Under the pieces are notes generated by a model. It was not told where the DNA came from. It ran no database searches and worked only from the letters and a program-made list of their open reading frames with translations. The position numbers and the translations under genes were made by a program. Of a stretch of 64,000 bases of DNA, positions 52,559 to 62,116 are shown piece by piece (within the stretch, counting starts at the first letter, position 1; each line of letters opens with the position of its first letter). Source of the stretch: a bacterium (GTDB lineage: Bacteria > Zhuqueibacterota > Zhuqueibacteria > Residuimicrobiales > Krinioviventaceae). The stretch is from NCBI GenBank assembly GCA_029561455.1, contig JAKQIY010000047.1:188332-252331 (forward strand), given 5' to 3'.

Positions 52559-54100
52559 ATGAATATACTGGCGCTGTTACACACAATTGGCGATCCGATC
52601 CTGCATTTTCTTAAAATGGAAAGCCTGTATGTTTCCATATTGTTTATGATCGTTTTCTGTTTATCATTGCTGATCGGCAGGAAATCGCCCTATTTGCAAA
52701 TTGGTTTATGGTCGCTATTGCTGGTGCGCCTGGCGCTGCCCCCGGCTTTATCAACCGGTATCAGTCTTGGCAAGGCGCTGCAAGTTATTTCCCTGTTAAA
52801 TCCTTTTCCGGAGAGCTCAGCCGGCACGCATGGCGATTATTTAATTCCCCTTGTCAATGTGGTAACTAATGGGACTGTAAATAACCAAATAAATTCCCTG
52901 CCGCTGTCTCAAGTCATAATTCCGGTTTTACTGGCCGTCTGGATATGCGGAGTTTTAATCTTTGCCGGTATTTTTTATACCCGTATCCGTAAATATCAAG
53001 TGATCATTGCTTCTTCAATAACTGTGAGCAATGGGCTTTATACTCAACTTGTCGGTAAATGGCGAAGCATTTTTAAGGTAAAAAGACCGGTGCGGTTAGT
53101 GACATCGGCTCATGAAATTTCACCTTTTACCATCGGCCTGCTGCGTCCGGTTATCTATTTGCCCGCCGGCTTGCTGACAACCTCCAAAATAGAATTGCTG
53201 GAACCGGTCATTGCCCATGAAATGGCGCATATTAAATATTACGATTCAATGTGGATAAGGCTACAAAATATTATTTCAAGTCTGTATTTTTTCCATCCCG
53301 CGGTGTGGGTCGCTAACCTGAAAATTAACCAGGCGCGGGAATTTATTTGTGACGGCCAGGTATTAATGACACAAAAAATAACCAGAAAAGAATATGGTAA
53401 AGGACTTTTATATATATTAAAAATGAATTTGCCGGGTACGGACTGCCCGGCATTCATCCCGGGATTCGCAAGTCCAATTCACAACATGAAACACAGGATC
53501 ACACAAATCAAAGGAGAAAAATTAATGAAAAAATCGCATATAATCCTATCCGGTATCATTATCCTTTTGGCAGGCCTGCTCTTGCTACCAATGTCCGGTA
53601 AAACCGAAAAAACCGCGACAGCGCAAGCGTCAGTTTCCGCAACGGACGAGTTTGCCCAGTTAGCGGATAACGCGGTAAAAGCCATGCAGCCGACTACAAA
53701 AGTTGTCTTTACCAGGCCGCTGGTAAGTTATACCATAACCGCCCAATATGGCGCTGAATTTATGTTCAATGGCAATAAAATTAAACATAAAGGCATCGAC
53801 CTGAAGGCGCCGCGTGGCACAAATATCCTGGCGGCAGCCGATGGTATTGTTACTACGGCTGAAGAAAAATATACCGAGGGTAAAGGCTTGGGCAAATATA
53901 TCGTTATTCAGCATGACGATGGTTTTAAAACCCTGTACGCCCACCTGGATAAAATATTGATCCAGACCAACACCCTGGTTGAAGCCGGCCAGGTCATCGG
54001 CCAATTGGGCGATACCGGGCAGGGCACAGGACCGCATCTGCATTTTGAAATGATCCATCAGGATGAAAACCTGGATCCCGCAAGTTATATCAACTTTTAA
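52559..54100 (+). CDS. BlaR1-like M56 membrane protease fused to an M23 (LytM) peptidase domain
   Basis: 513 residues. Membrane helices at about 22-40, 45-60 and 118-140 and the M56 zinc site H220-E-M-A-H224 with Glu/Asp at 261-265 (REFICD). A further hydrophobic helix at 328-346 leads to an extracytoplasmic M23 domain (400-510) with complete ligands H410, D414, H462 and H493-x-H495. In BlaR1 this place is taken by a penicillin-binding sensor domain, so this form may sense or cut peptidoglycan. A strong ribosome site AAAGGAG (53510-53516) lies 8 bases before an in-frame ATG at 53525 (residue 323), and the peptide from there starts like a signal peptide. The frame may thus give two products. 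It overlaps no gene; BlaI precedes it by one base. Confidence 0.9.
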   Translation: MNILALLHTIGDPILHFLKMESLYVSILFMIVFCLSLLIGRKSPYLQIGLWSLLLVRLALPPALSTGISLGKALQVISLLNPFPESSAGTHGDYLIPLVNVVTNGTVNNQINSLPLSQVIIPVLLAVWICGVLIFAGIFYTRIRKYQVIIASSITVSNGLYTQLVGKWRSIFKVKRPVRLVTSAHEISPFTIGLLRPVIYLPAGLLTTSKIELLEPVIAHEMAHIKYYDSMWIRLQNIISSLYFFHPAVWVANLKINQAREFICDGQVLMTQKITRKEYGKGLLYILKMNLPGTDCPAFIPGFASPIHNMKHRITQIKGEKLMKKSHIILSGIIILLAGLLLLPMSGKTEKTATAQASVSATDEFAQLADNAVKAMQPTTKVVFTRPLVSYTITAQYGAEFMFNGNKIKHKGIDLKAPRGTNILAAADGIVTTAEEKYTEGKGLGKYIVIQHDDGFKTLYAHLDKILIQTNTLVEAGQVIGQLGDTGQGTGPHLHFEMIHQDENLDPASYINF

Positions 54101-54105
54101 ACAAA

Positions 54106-54130
54106 AAAGCCTGCCGAAACGGCAGGCTTT
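54106..54130. terminator. Bidirectional terminator between convergent genes
   Basis: AAAGCCTGCCG/CGGCAGGCTTT, an 11-bp perfect stem with a 3-base loop. On the minus strand it is followed by T6, on the plus strand by TATTTATTTT. It lies six bases after the M56-M23 stop and three before the helicase stop. Confidence 0.9.
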
Positions 54131-54132
54131 AT

Positions 54133-55734
54133 TTATTTTGTCTTGGATGGGATTTTGGCTTTTTCTATGATCGGCTTTTGCCCCGGTTTTTTCTTGCTGC
54201 CAAACATTTTTAATATCAACTCGGCTTCCTTAAAAGGTACAGTAACAAAAGAATAGTTTTCAAAAATACGGATATTTTTAATTTTATCTTCTTTTACTTT
54301 AGTACCGGTCTTGATAAATTTCACCAGTTTTTTATCGCTCATGCCGTCTTCTTTACCCAGGGCAATGAACAACCGGGTTTTGCCTTTTTGGTCCACGCTT
54401 TCGTTTTTGGGTAATTTGGCGGGTTCAATTTCCGTATAGTTACTGGTATCAAGAGTTTTGTGAAACGCCAGTTTCAGCACGGCAGCCAGGGTTTTCTGCG
54501 GATCGTTTTCCTCCAGCAGGTCCTGGGCCAGTTTTAAATATGATTCATCAATTTCGCCGGCCGCCAGTTCCACCAGTTCGCGTTTAATGCGGGATTTTTT
54601 CGCCCTTACAATCTCACGCACACGGGGAATCTTTTCCTGGCGGATTTCCGCTTTGGCAAATTTCTGGATATGGGCAATTTTTTTATATTCATCCGGGGTA
54701 ACAAATGTGATCGCTGTGCCCTCTTTACCGGCCCGGCCGGTTCTGCCAATACGGTGCACATAAGCTTCCGGATCCTGTGGCAGGGCATAATTAATGACAT
54801 GGGTCAGGTTCTTTATATCCATACCGCGCGCCGCCACATCGGTGGCTACCAGCACATTGATGCGTTTTTTACGAAATTTATCCAGCACTTCTTCGCGCTG
54901 GTTTTGCGAAATATCGCCGTGCAGGGCGTCGGCGAAATAGCCGCGGTCGCCCAGTTTAGTGGCGAGCCGCCCGGCATCGATTTTAGTGCGGCAAAAGACC
55001 AGGCCATAGAATTCCGCTTCCATATCTATGATTCTGCACAATGCTTCGAATTTATCGGCCTCGTTAACCTGGAAATAAATCTGATCGGTGAGATTGGTGG
55101 TGAGTTGTTCTTTGGTTACCTGGATCAGTTTATAATCCTGCATGTATTCTTTGGCAATATTAATGATCTCTTTGGGCATGGTTGCGGAGAATAATAATGT
55201 TTTTCGCACCGGATTGACATGGGAGATGATCTCTTTAATGTCTTCGATAAAGCCCATATTCAGCATTTCATCGGCTTCATCCAGTACCAGCCAGGAAATA
55301 TCCTGTAATTTCAGTCTTTTCCGTTCGATATGATCGAGAATACGCCCCGGCGTGCCGACGACAATATCGATGCCGCGTTTTAATTTTTGGAACTGTTGTT
55401 CCATAGATTGCCCGCCGTAAATTGGCACTATTGTAAAAGGGCGGGATCCTTTTAAAGAATTCAGTTCTTCAGAAACCTGCAGCGCCAGTTCGCGGGTAGG
55501 CACCAGCACCAGCGCCTGTACTCTTTTAGCTTTGGGTTCCAGTTTTTCAATGATCGGCAGGCCGAATGCGGCGGTTTTACCGGTGCCGGTTTGCGCCTGG
55601 CCAACCAGATCGCAGTTTTCCTGCAATAGTATGGGGATGACCGATTCCTGGATCGGAGTTGGTTCTTCAAATCCTTTTTCCAGCAGGGTTTTTATTGTTG
55701 TGTCGGACAATCCAAGATTTTTAAATTTTTCCAA
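54133..55734 (-). CDS. DEAD-box RNA helicase (DeaD/CsdA-like)
   Basis: 533 residues, TTG start with GGAAAGAAG upstream. Complete helicase motifs: Q motif (FEEPTPIQ), AQTGTGKT, PTRELA, VLDEADEM, SAT, ARGMDI and HRIGRTGRAG. The C-terminal ~75 residues form a DbpA/DeaD-type RNA-binding domain (TRLFIALGKEDGMSDKKLVKFI...YSFVTVPF). DeaD-like helicases remodel RNA in ribosome assembly and cold adaptation. Cytoplasmic; monocistronic by position. Confidence 0.94.
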   Translation of the reverse strand: MEKFKNLGLSDTTIKTLLEKGFEEPTPIQESVIPILLQENCDLVGQAQTGTGKTAAFGLPIIEKLEPKAKRVQALVLVPTRELALQVSEELNSLKGSRPFTIVPIYGGQSMEQQFQKLKRGIDIVVGTPGRILDHIERKRLKLQDISWLVLDEADEMLNMGFIEDIKEIISHVNPVRKTLLFSATMPKEIINIAKEYMQDYKLIQVTKEQLTTNLTDQIYFQVNEADKFEALCRIIDMEAEFYGLVFCRTKIDAGRLATKLGDRGYFADALHGDISQNQREEVLDKFRKKRINVLVATDVAARGMDIKNLTHVINYALPQDPEAYVHRIGRTGRAGKEGTAITFVTPDEYKKIAHIQKFAKAEIRQEKIPRVREIVRAKKSRIKRELVELAAGEIDESYLKLAQDLLEENDPQKTLAAVLKLAFHKTLDTSNYTEIEPAKLPKNESVDQKGKTRLFIALGKEDGMSDKKLVKFIKTGTKVKEDKIKNIRIFENYSFVTVPFKEAELILKMFGSKKKPGQKPIIEKAKIPSKTK

Positions 55735-56099
55735 GTTTTATTACTTCTTTCCTGATTAATTGTAAAGATCCGATAGCGATATGTTACCGGACATGATTAA
55801 TAGCTCTTTATATTTATAGGTAAAATACGGTAAATAATATTACCAATAAGGGGTTCGTTCGGGTCAAATTTCCAAAAGGCGTTTTGTCAGGGATGAAACA
55901 AACCGGGGATACCCTTTATTTCAAATAATTACAATAGATAATATACTCATTTCTCCGGTAAATAACAAGGCATTTCTTTACCCAGGCGAAAACTACCGAC
56001 ATTGCAGCAGGATGGCAATTCCAGCGGTTCCAGCCAGTATAATCAGACTGTGTGAAAACGAAAGAAAATTCCAGGTTGTTAGTACTTGGAAGTAGCTCA

Positions 56100-56379
56100 G
56101 ATTCTACCGGAATCGGAGTGCAGTCCCTTTATGGACTGTAGCCGCAGCAGGTGGCCTCGAAAAACTTTATTGTTTGAATAAAAACATCTATTTGAATATC
56201 ATAAAGTTTATATGTAATAATCTTCAAGTTTTCTCCTCGTTCCTAATCTCCTGATAAGGAACGAGAGTGGTCAGGAATCTCCGATTCCTTTCAAGCAGTC
56301 ATTTTATTTTAAATATGATCTTTGCCTTTCAAATCAGAGATTTTGTACAAGCGGGTTCCCAATCGGGAGATTGGGAACC
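56100..56379. repeat. Second cluster of short hairpins
   Basis: GATTC/GAATC (56100-56114), CAGTCC/GGACTG (56121-56138), CTCGTTCC/GGAACGAG (56236-56265), GGAATC/GATTCC (56274-56288) and GGTTCCCAATC/GATTGGGAACC (56354-56379). All arms are perfect, and the sequences differ from one another and from the cluster at 29371. Confidence 0.6.
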
Positions 56380-56577
56380 AGAAGCTAAAAATAGCGGGAG
56401 AATTACCCACTACAAACAATATAGAGCCAAATTTCTCCCTGGTTATCCATTACATTTTTATCACCCATAGTGATTTTTCCTTGCAATTACCAATAAATGA
56501 TGTAATTTTAATATAATCTAATTTTCAAAAATGAATGTTTTTCTTTTGATAATGGACTTTTAATAATAGATATGTAT

Positions 56578-56728
56578 GATGGGCAGTGGCCCACTAGAGC
56601 GATAAATTGTTGAATAATATAATATTAGTCACTAATTGAAATGCCTGAAAATGAGTCATGGGCCACTACCCATCATTCAATTCAAGTAAAATTTCAATTT
56701 CTATAATCTTAATTTATAAATTCAGGTA
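56578..56728. repeat. 151-bp hairpin-bearing dispersed repeat C, copy 2
   Basis: GATGGGCAGTGGCCCA (56578-56593) pairs with TGGGCCACTACCCATC (56659-56674), with one mismatch that could be G-U in RNA. The 20-base block TTAATTTATAAATTCAGGTA (56709-56728) matches copy 1 at 19 of 20 positions. Its end lies 40 bases before the fucose isomerase ATG. Confidence 0.7.
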
Positions 56729-56768
56729 TAATTAATCCAGCCGGAAAAATCTTGAATGGAGCGCTGTT

Positions 56769-58586
56769 ATGGCAAATATTAACAATTTAAAAACCGGAAC
56801 GCCGCAGATCAGGCTGCGTGGTTCTTTACCGAAAATCGGCATTCGTCCGGTTATTGACGGTCGTATGCAGGGTGTGCGTGAATCGCTCGAAGAACAGACC
56901 ATGAATATGGCTAAAGCAGCCGCCCGGCTAATTGAAGGCAGTTTACGTCATGCCAACGGTATGCCGGTTGTTTGTGTTATTGCCGATACCACCATCGGCG
57001 GCGTCGCCGAGGCTGCCGAATGTACAGAAAAATTTGCCCGCCAGGGCGTGGGTGTGTCCCTGACCGTAACCCCCTGCTGGTGTTACGGCACGGAAGTGAT
57101 GGATTCCGACCCTCTGCTGCCCAAAGCTGTGTGGGGCTTTAACGGCACCGAGCGCCCCGGCGCCGTATACCTGGCGGCAGCACTGGCCGGTTATGCGCAA
57201 AAAGGCTTGCCGGCATTTGGCATTTACGGCAGGAACGTGCAGGATAAAGACGACATGTCCATACCTGACGATGTGAAAAACAAGATATTATCTTTTTGCA
57301 AAGCGGGTCTCGCGGTTGCGGAGATGCGCAATAAATCTTACCTTGCTATAGGCGGGGTATCTATGGGTATAGCCGGTTCCATTGTCGATCAGAATTTTTT
57401 TGCCGATTACCTCGGCATACGTAGCGAATCGGTAGATATGAGCGAAGTGCTGCGCCGTATGGAACGCGGCATATATGATCAGGAGGAATTCAGCCGCGCT
57501 ATACATTGGGTGAAGGAAAACTGTCCCGAGGGACCGGACCTGAACGACCCGAAACAGTCAAGTACCCGGCAGCGCAAAGACCTGGAATGGGAGATTGTGG
57601 TGAAAATGACTATGATCTGCCGCGACCTGATGGTCGGCAATCCCCGGCTTGTAGTCCTGGGTTTTGGCGAAGAAGCGCTCGGTCATAATGCCATTGCCGC
57701 CGGTTTCCAGGGTCAACGACAGTGGACCGATCATTTGCCCAATGGCGATTTTATGGAAGCCATTCTCAACTCCTCCTTTGACTGGAATGGCATCCGCGAA
57801 GCGTTCGTTATGGCGACGGAAAACGACGCCCTGAACGGCGTAGCCATGTTGTTCGGCCATCTGCTCACCGATACCGCGCAAATCTTTTCCGATGTCCGTA
57901 CCTACTGGAGCCCGGAAGCGGTAAAACGGGTAACCGGACAAAACCTGACCGGACTGGCCGCAAACGGTATTATACATCTGATCAACTCCGGATCAACCAC
58001 GCTGGACGGCGCCGGGCGAATGCAGCATAACGGCAAACCGGTGATGAAGCCGTTTTGGGAGATCACCCCGCAGGAAGTCGGCGCCAGCCTCGATGCCACC
58101 AAATGGTGCCCGGCTAGTTTGGGTTATTTCCGCGGAGGCGGCTATTCATCGCACTTTGTTACCAGCGGCGAAATGCCCGTTACCATGTCGCGGATCAATC
58201 TTGTTAAAGGTCAGGGTCCGGTTCTGCAGATCGCCGAAGGCTATACGGTTGATTTACCAAAAAGTGTTCATGAAATTCTGGACAAACGCACCGATCCGAC
58301 CTGGCCGACTACCTGGTTTGCGCCTAAATTAACGGGACAAGGCGCTTTTGCCGATGTTTATTCGGTCATGGCGAACTGGGGCGCCAATCACGGCGCGATC
58401 AGCTACGGGCATGTTGGCGACCGGCTCATTACCCTGGCTGCCATGCTACGCATTCCTGTGTGTATGCACAATGTGGAATCCAGCCGTATATTCCGCCCCG
58501 CGGTATGGAATGCTTTCGGCACAGCGGATCAGGAAGGCGCCGATTACCGGGCCTGTAAAAATTTCGGCCCGCTCTACAACAAGTGA
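56769..58586 (+). CDS. fucI: L-fucose isomerase
   Basis: 605 residues, the normal size for FucI, with continuous family sequence: start [21 protein letters not shown], then [44 protein letters not shown] with the Glu of [11 protein letters not shown] as a metal ligand, NFPL-region equivalents, and C-terminal [17 protein letters not shown]. It converts L-fucose to L-fuculose using Mn2+. No fuculokinase or aldolase gene is adjacent. It stands after a 1-kb gap and before a hairpin, so it is probably transcribed alone. Confidence 0.96.
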   Translation: MANINNLKTGTPQIRLRGSLPKIGIRPVIDGRMQGVRESLEEQTMNMAKAAARLIEGSLRHANGMPVVCVIADTTIGGVAEAAECTEKFARQGVGVSLTVTPCWCYGTEVMDSDPLLPKAVWGFNGTERPGAVYLAAALAGYAQKGLPAFGIYGRNVQDKDDMSIPDDVKNKILSFCKAGLAVAEMRNKSYLAIGGVSMGIAGSIVDQNFFADYLGIRSESVDMSEVLRRMERGIYDQEEFSRAIHWVKENCPEGPDLNDPKQSSTRQRKDLEWEIVVKMTMICRDLMVGNPRLVVLGFGEEALGHNAIAAGFQGQRQWTDHLPNGDFMEAILNSSFDWNGIREAFVMATENDALNGVAMLFGHLLTDTAQIFSDVRTYWSPEAVKRVTGQNLTGLAANGIIHLINSGSTTLDGAGRMQHNGKPVMKPFWEITPQEVGASLDATKWCPASLGYFRGGGYSSHFVTSGEMPVTMSRINLVKGQGPVLQIAEGYTVDLPKSVHEILDKRTDPTWPTTWFAPKLTGQGAFADVYSVMANWGANHGAISYGHVGDRLITLAAMLRIPVCMHNVESSRIFRPAVWNAFGTADQEGADYRACKNFGPLYNK

Positions 58587-58656
58587 GAAACAGATATATC
58601 AAACATCCCAATTTTTGAAGTAATTATTAATAATTGTTTATTAAATAAAATATAAC

Positions 58657-58679
58657 TAGCGCCCGTCAAACGGGCGCTA
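58657..58679. terminator. Hairpin between fucI and ddl
   Basis: TAGCGCCCG/CGGGCGCTA, a perfect 9-bp stem with a 5-base loop, 70 bases after the fucI stop and seven before the ddl ribosome site. There is no T-run on the plus strand, so it may be a weak terminator or a leader hairpin of ddl. Confidence 0.45.
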
Positions 58680-58693
58680 ATGTACAGGAGTAA

Positions 58694-59878
58694 ATGTTGG
58701 CAAAAAAAATTCGCGTTGGGGTAGTGTGCGGCGGCAAATCTACCGAACACCAGGTATCGCTGGTTTCGGCGGGGTCGGTTATCAATGCCCTCGATAAAAG
58801 CAAATATGAAGTGATCCCTATCGGCATCTCCCCGGCTGGAGAGTGGCTGGCGGGCGGCGAGGCCGTGAAATTGTTGATTGATAATAAAATTAACTCACAG
58901 TCAAAAGTATTTTTACCGGCGGATCCAACCGTGCAGGCGCTGGTTCCGCAGGATACCACACAACTTGTTGCCGGAAATATGCAAAGCGGCAAGCTGGATG
59001 TGATCATTCCCATTTTACATGGCACTTATGGCGAAGACGGCACCATTCAGGGTTTGCTGGAAATGGCAAACATTCCGTATGTTGGCGCCGGTGTGCTCGG
59101 TTCAGCGCTGTGCATGGATAAAATTATGCAAAAACAAGTGTGCCGGCAGTCCGGTATTCCCGTACCCGATTTCCTGTGGTTCAGGGGTGTGGACTGGAAG
59201 AGCAATTCCGGTAACGGCAACACTGCGGTGCAAGATCAACTCGTCAATATGACGCAAAAGCAAATGTGCCGGGCAATTATCGACCGCCTGGGACTGCCGG
59301 TATTTATTAAACCACCCAATATGGGTTCCAGCGTCGGTATCGGCAAGGCGCATGATGAAAATGAACTGGTAAAAGACATTGAAGCCGCGTTGCAATATGA
59401 CCGTAAAGTGATCGTTGAAAAAGCTGTGCCGAACGCCAGGGAAATTGAAGTCAGTGTGCTGGGTAATGAAAAACCCAGGGCCTCGGTGTGCGGAGAAATT
59501 GTGCCGTGCAATGAGTTTTATGATTATGACGCCAAGTATGTCGATAACGCCAGTGAATTAAAGATCCCCGCGCCGCTGCCGAACGATTTGGCCGATGCGA
59601 TCCGTGATGCGGCAATCCGGGGTGTGCTGGCGGTGGAAGCGGAAGGGATGGCCAGGGTTGACTTTTTGCTGGAACGAGATTCAGAGCGTTTTTATCTAAA
59701 TGAAATCAACACGATTCCCGGGTTTACTCAAATAAGCATGTACCCGAAATTATGGCAGGCCACCGGTCTCAGTTACAGCGCGTTGCTCGATGAACTGATC
59801 AGCCTGGCAATAGACCGGCATGAACAACGCGCGCGGCTCAACACGACCTTTCAGCCGAAAACAGACTGGTACAAGTAA
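58694..59878 (+). CDS. ddl: D-alanine-D-alanine ligase
   Basis: 394 residues, ATG with AGGAG 3 bases upstream. ATP-grasp ligase that joins two D-Ala for peptidoglycan. Motifs: KIRVGVVCGGKSTEHQVSL, ILHGTYGEDGTIQGLLE, VGAGVLGSALCMDK, FIKPPNMGSSVGIGKA, FYDYDAKYVDN (omega loop) and EINTIPGFTQISMYPKLW. It is somewhat longer than usual, with an insertion near 165-195 (WKSNSGNGNTAVQDQL). The Tyr in the omega loop favours the D-Ala-D-Ala over the D-lactate form. The cyclase gene starts 32 bases downstream. Confidence 0.96.
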   Translation: MLAKKIRVGVVCGGKSTEHQVSLVSAGSVINALDKSKYEVIPIGISPAGEWLAGGEAVKLLIDNKINSQSKVFLPADPTVQALVPQDTTQLVAGNMQSGKLDVIIPILHGTYGEDGTIQGLLEMANIPYVGAGVLGSALCMDKIMQKQVCRQSGIPVPDFLWFRGVDWKSNSGNGNTAVQDQLVNMTQKQMCRAIIDRLGLPVFIKPPNMGSSVGIGKAHDENELVKDIEAALQYDRKVIVEKAVPNAREIEVSVLGNEKPRASVCGEIVPCNEFYDYDAKYVDNASELKIPAPLPNDLADAIRDAAIRGVLAVEAEGMARVDFLLERDSERFYLNEINTIPGFTQISMYPKLWQATGLSYSALLDELISLAIDRHEQRARLNTTFQPKTDWYK

Positions 59879-59910
59879 ACCAACCAGGGAGTGTGGCAGG
59901 AATTCCCGTT

Positions 59911-62088
59911 ATGAAAAAAGAAGCGCTACATCGTATCAAGGTCGGCATAGCTATCGCGCTGTTAGCGTGCTGTGTTGTTACCCTGATGACAGTGGTTGTC
60001 TGGCCGGGAGTGTTTAATGCTTTTGAAGCCAAATCCCTGGATATTCGCCATAAATCCCGGCTCATACATTTATGGGAAAAAAGAGCCGGTTCAACCATAG
60101 ACGATATTATTATTATCGATATCGACAACCGCAGCCTAGAAAAGCTGGGTCAGTTCAACCAATGGCCGCGTTCTTACCATGCCCGGCTCATCGAATATAT
60201 CACTTCCGGGGGGGCGCTGGCTATCGGCTTTGATATTTTATTTCTTGAACCGGAAAGAACCCACGCCGAAGATTCGGCGCTGGTGATTTCAACCGCCAAT
60301 AATGCCATTGTATACCACGCCCTCGCCTTTTCAGCCGCCGATGAAGATGCTTTTCTTTATTCTATGCCAACCCCGCCGTCCGGCTTTACGGCAGAAAAAT
60401 TTTCTCTGTCGTTGCCGGAATCCGATTCTAAAAACTTGATCAGTATGGCCAGGTTTGACGGAAAACTGGTTGAATTATATAATGCTTCAAGCGGGCTTGG
60501 TTTTGCCAACTTTTTACCGGATAACGACAGCGTTATCCGCGGCATGCCCCTGTTCATGAATTTTGCCGGACGGCAATACCCGGCGTTTTCACTGGCAATT
60601 GTTCTGGGCGCCCTGGGCGCAAATCCGGAAAATATCGAGTTCATTCCCGGCCGCGAGATCATCATTCGTCCTCCCGGCGCGGCAGGCAAAGCGGATTTAA
60701 GGATCCCTGTAGACCGCAAAGGCCGGATGCTGATCAATTACCAGGGCACTTTTCAAACTTTTCGCTATATATCCTATTACGATGTGATCATGCAGCGCGT
60801 GCCCAAAGAAATGTTTAACGGACGCATAGCGCTAATCGGCACATCTGCGCCGGGCTTGTCGGATATACGCCCGGTGCCGTTCCAGGACGCTTTCCCTGGT
60901 GTGGAGATTCATGCTAATATTATATATAATATCCTGTCTCAGCAATTCATCAAAAAACAAAATCTGTTGTTTGCTATTTTAAATACAATTATTTGGGCCA
61001 TCCTGGTTGCTATAACGGGAATCTGGTTCAAACCCGGGAAAAGCGCCGTTATTACTATCCTGGTATTAAGCGGCTTTGTGTCGCTGGCTATTCTGTTATT
61101 TGCCCGTTTTGCTTACTGGCTGGAAATGGTGCGGCCCCTGCTGGCAGTAACCAATTCCTATTTATTTGTGTATGTCTATCGGTTTTTACATGAAGAAAAG
61201 GACAAACAGCGCCTGAAAAAGATGTTCCAGCATTATCTTAATGTTTCGGTAGTGGAAGAAATGATAAAAAAGCCGGAACTGTTAAAGCTGGGCGGAGAAA
61301 AACGTTATGCTACCGCCATTTTCTCGGATATTGAAAATTTTACAACTCTTTCGGAGAACATGCCGCCGGAGGAAATGGTATCGCAATTGAATGAATACCT
61401 GACGGCAATGACCAATATTATTCTTCGTTATGAGGGTTACCTGGACAAGTATGAGGGCGATGCGATCATGGCCATTTTTGGCATACCTGTGGAACAGCCC
61501 GACCATGCGCGGCGGGCCTGTAAAGCGGCGCTGGATATGCAGAAAAGGCTGGAACAACTCCGTAGCCAGTGGCGCAAACAAAACAAGCCGGAATTTTACG
61601 CCAGGATTGGCATCAATTCCGGCTATATGATCGCCGGGAATATCGGCGGCACAGAACGGTTCGATTATACGGTAATCGGCGACTCGGTCAACCTGGCGTC
61701 ACGCCTGGAAGGCGCCAATAAAATATACGGTACCCGTATTTTACTCAGCGATGAAACCCGGAATTTGACCGGCGATGAATTTATCTGCCGGGAACTGGAT
61801 CGTATAAGGGTGAAAGGCAAAAGCAATATTGTGTGCGTGTATGAATTGCTGGATGAGAGAGCTGTTATTCAGCCCGGCAGTAAACGAGATTTTTTACAGT
61901 TATTTGAACAGGGACTGGAAGGTTATCGTAAGCGTGATTTCCGTGCTGCCCTGGCATATTTTCACAAGGCGTTGCACCTGAACCCCGATGATTATCCGGT
62001 TAAAATGTTTATCAAACGGTGTAACTATTACCGAAAGAATCCCGTACCGCATGACTGGGATGGAGTTTTTAATTTAAAATCAAAATAA
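59911..62088 (+). CDS. CHASE2-domain adenylate/guanylate cyclase
   Basis: 725 residues from ATG 59911; a GTG six codons upstream is possible but its ribosome site is too close. One membrane helix (about 8-30), a CHASE2 extracytoplasmic sensor domain (35-325, with DDIIIIDIDNRSLEKLGQF and AIGFDILFLEPERTHAED), and three membrane helices (about 345-420). A class III cyclase domain (455-635) has metal-binding FSDIENFT and KYEGDAIMAIFG, and the transition-state NLASRLEGANK region. The C-terminus has a TPR-like pair of helices (EGYRKRDFRAALAYFHKAL). It makes cAMP or cGMP in response to an unknown outside signal. Confidence 0.93.
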   Translation: MKKEALHRIKVGIAIALLACCVVTLMTVVVWPGVFNAFEAKSLDIRHKSRLIHLWEKRAGSTIDDIIIIDIDNRSLEKLGQFNQWPRSYHARLIEYITSGGALAIGFDILFLEPERTHAEDSALVISTANNAIVYHALAFSAADEDAFLYSMPTPPSGFTAEKFSLSLPESDSKNLISMARFDGKLVELYNASSGLGFANFLPDNDSVIRGMPLFMNFAGRQYPAFSLAIVLGALGANPENIEFIPGREIIIRPPGAAGKADLRIPVDRKGRMLINYQGTFQTFRYISYYDVIMQRVPKEMFNGRIALIGTSAPGLSDIRPVPFQDAFPGVEIHANIIYNILSQQFIKKQNLLFAILNTIIWAILVAITGIWFKPGKSAVITILVLSGFVSLAILLFARFAYWLEMVRPLLAVTNSYLFVYVYRFLHEEKDKQRLKKMFQHYLNVSVVEEMIKKPELLKLGGEKRYATAIFSDIENFTTLSENMPPEEMVSQLNEYLTAMTNIILRYEGYLDKYEGDAIMAIFGIPVEQPDHARRACKAALDMQKRLEQLRSQWRKQNKPEFYARIGINSGYMIAGNIGGTERFDYTVIGDSVNLASRLEGANKIYGTRILLSDETRNLTGDEFICRELDRIRVKGKSNIVCVYELLDERAVIQPGSKRDFLQLFEQGLEGYRKRDFRAALAYFHKALHLNPDDYPVKMFIKRCNYYRKNPVPHDWDGVFNLKSK

Positions 62089-62116
62089 CGAATAACAATT
62101 TTATTATGGTACTAGT

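Larger units (their letters stand above)
55735..56768. other. 1.0-kb gene-free region with hairpins and repeat C
   Basis: Upstream of both the helicase (minus) and the fucose isomerase (plus). It holds a cluster of five hairpins (56100-56379) and the second copy of repeat C (56578-56728). The two 64-67 codon frames at 56267-56516 run across the hairpins and have no ribosome site, so no gene is supported. Confidence 0.65.

Noticed and set aside
52559-54100. Interpretation as a classical beta-lactam sensor BlaR1
   Set aside because: The C-terminal sensor with the SxxK penicillin-binding motif is absent; an M23 peptidase domain stands in its place.
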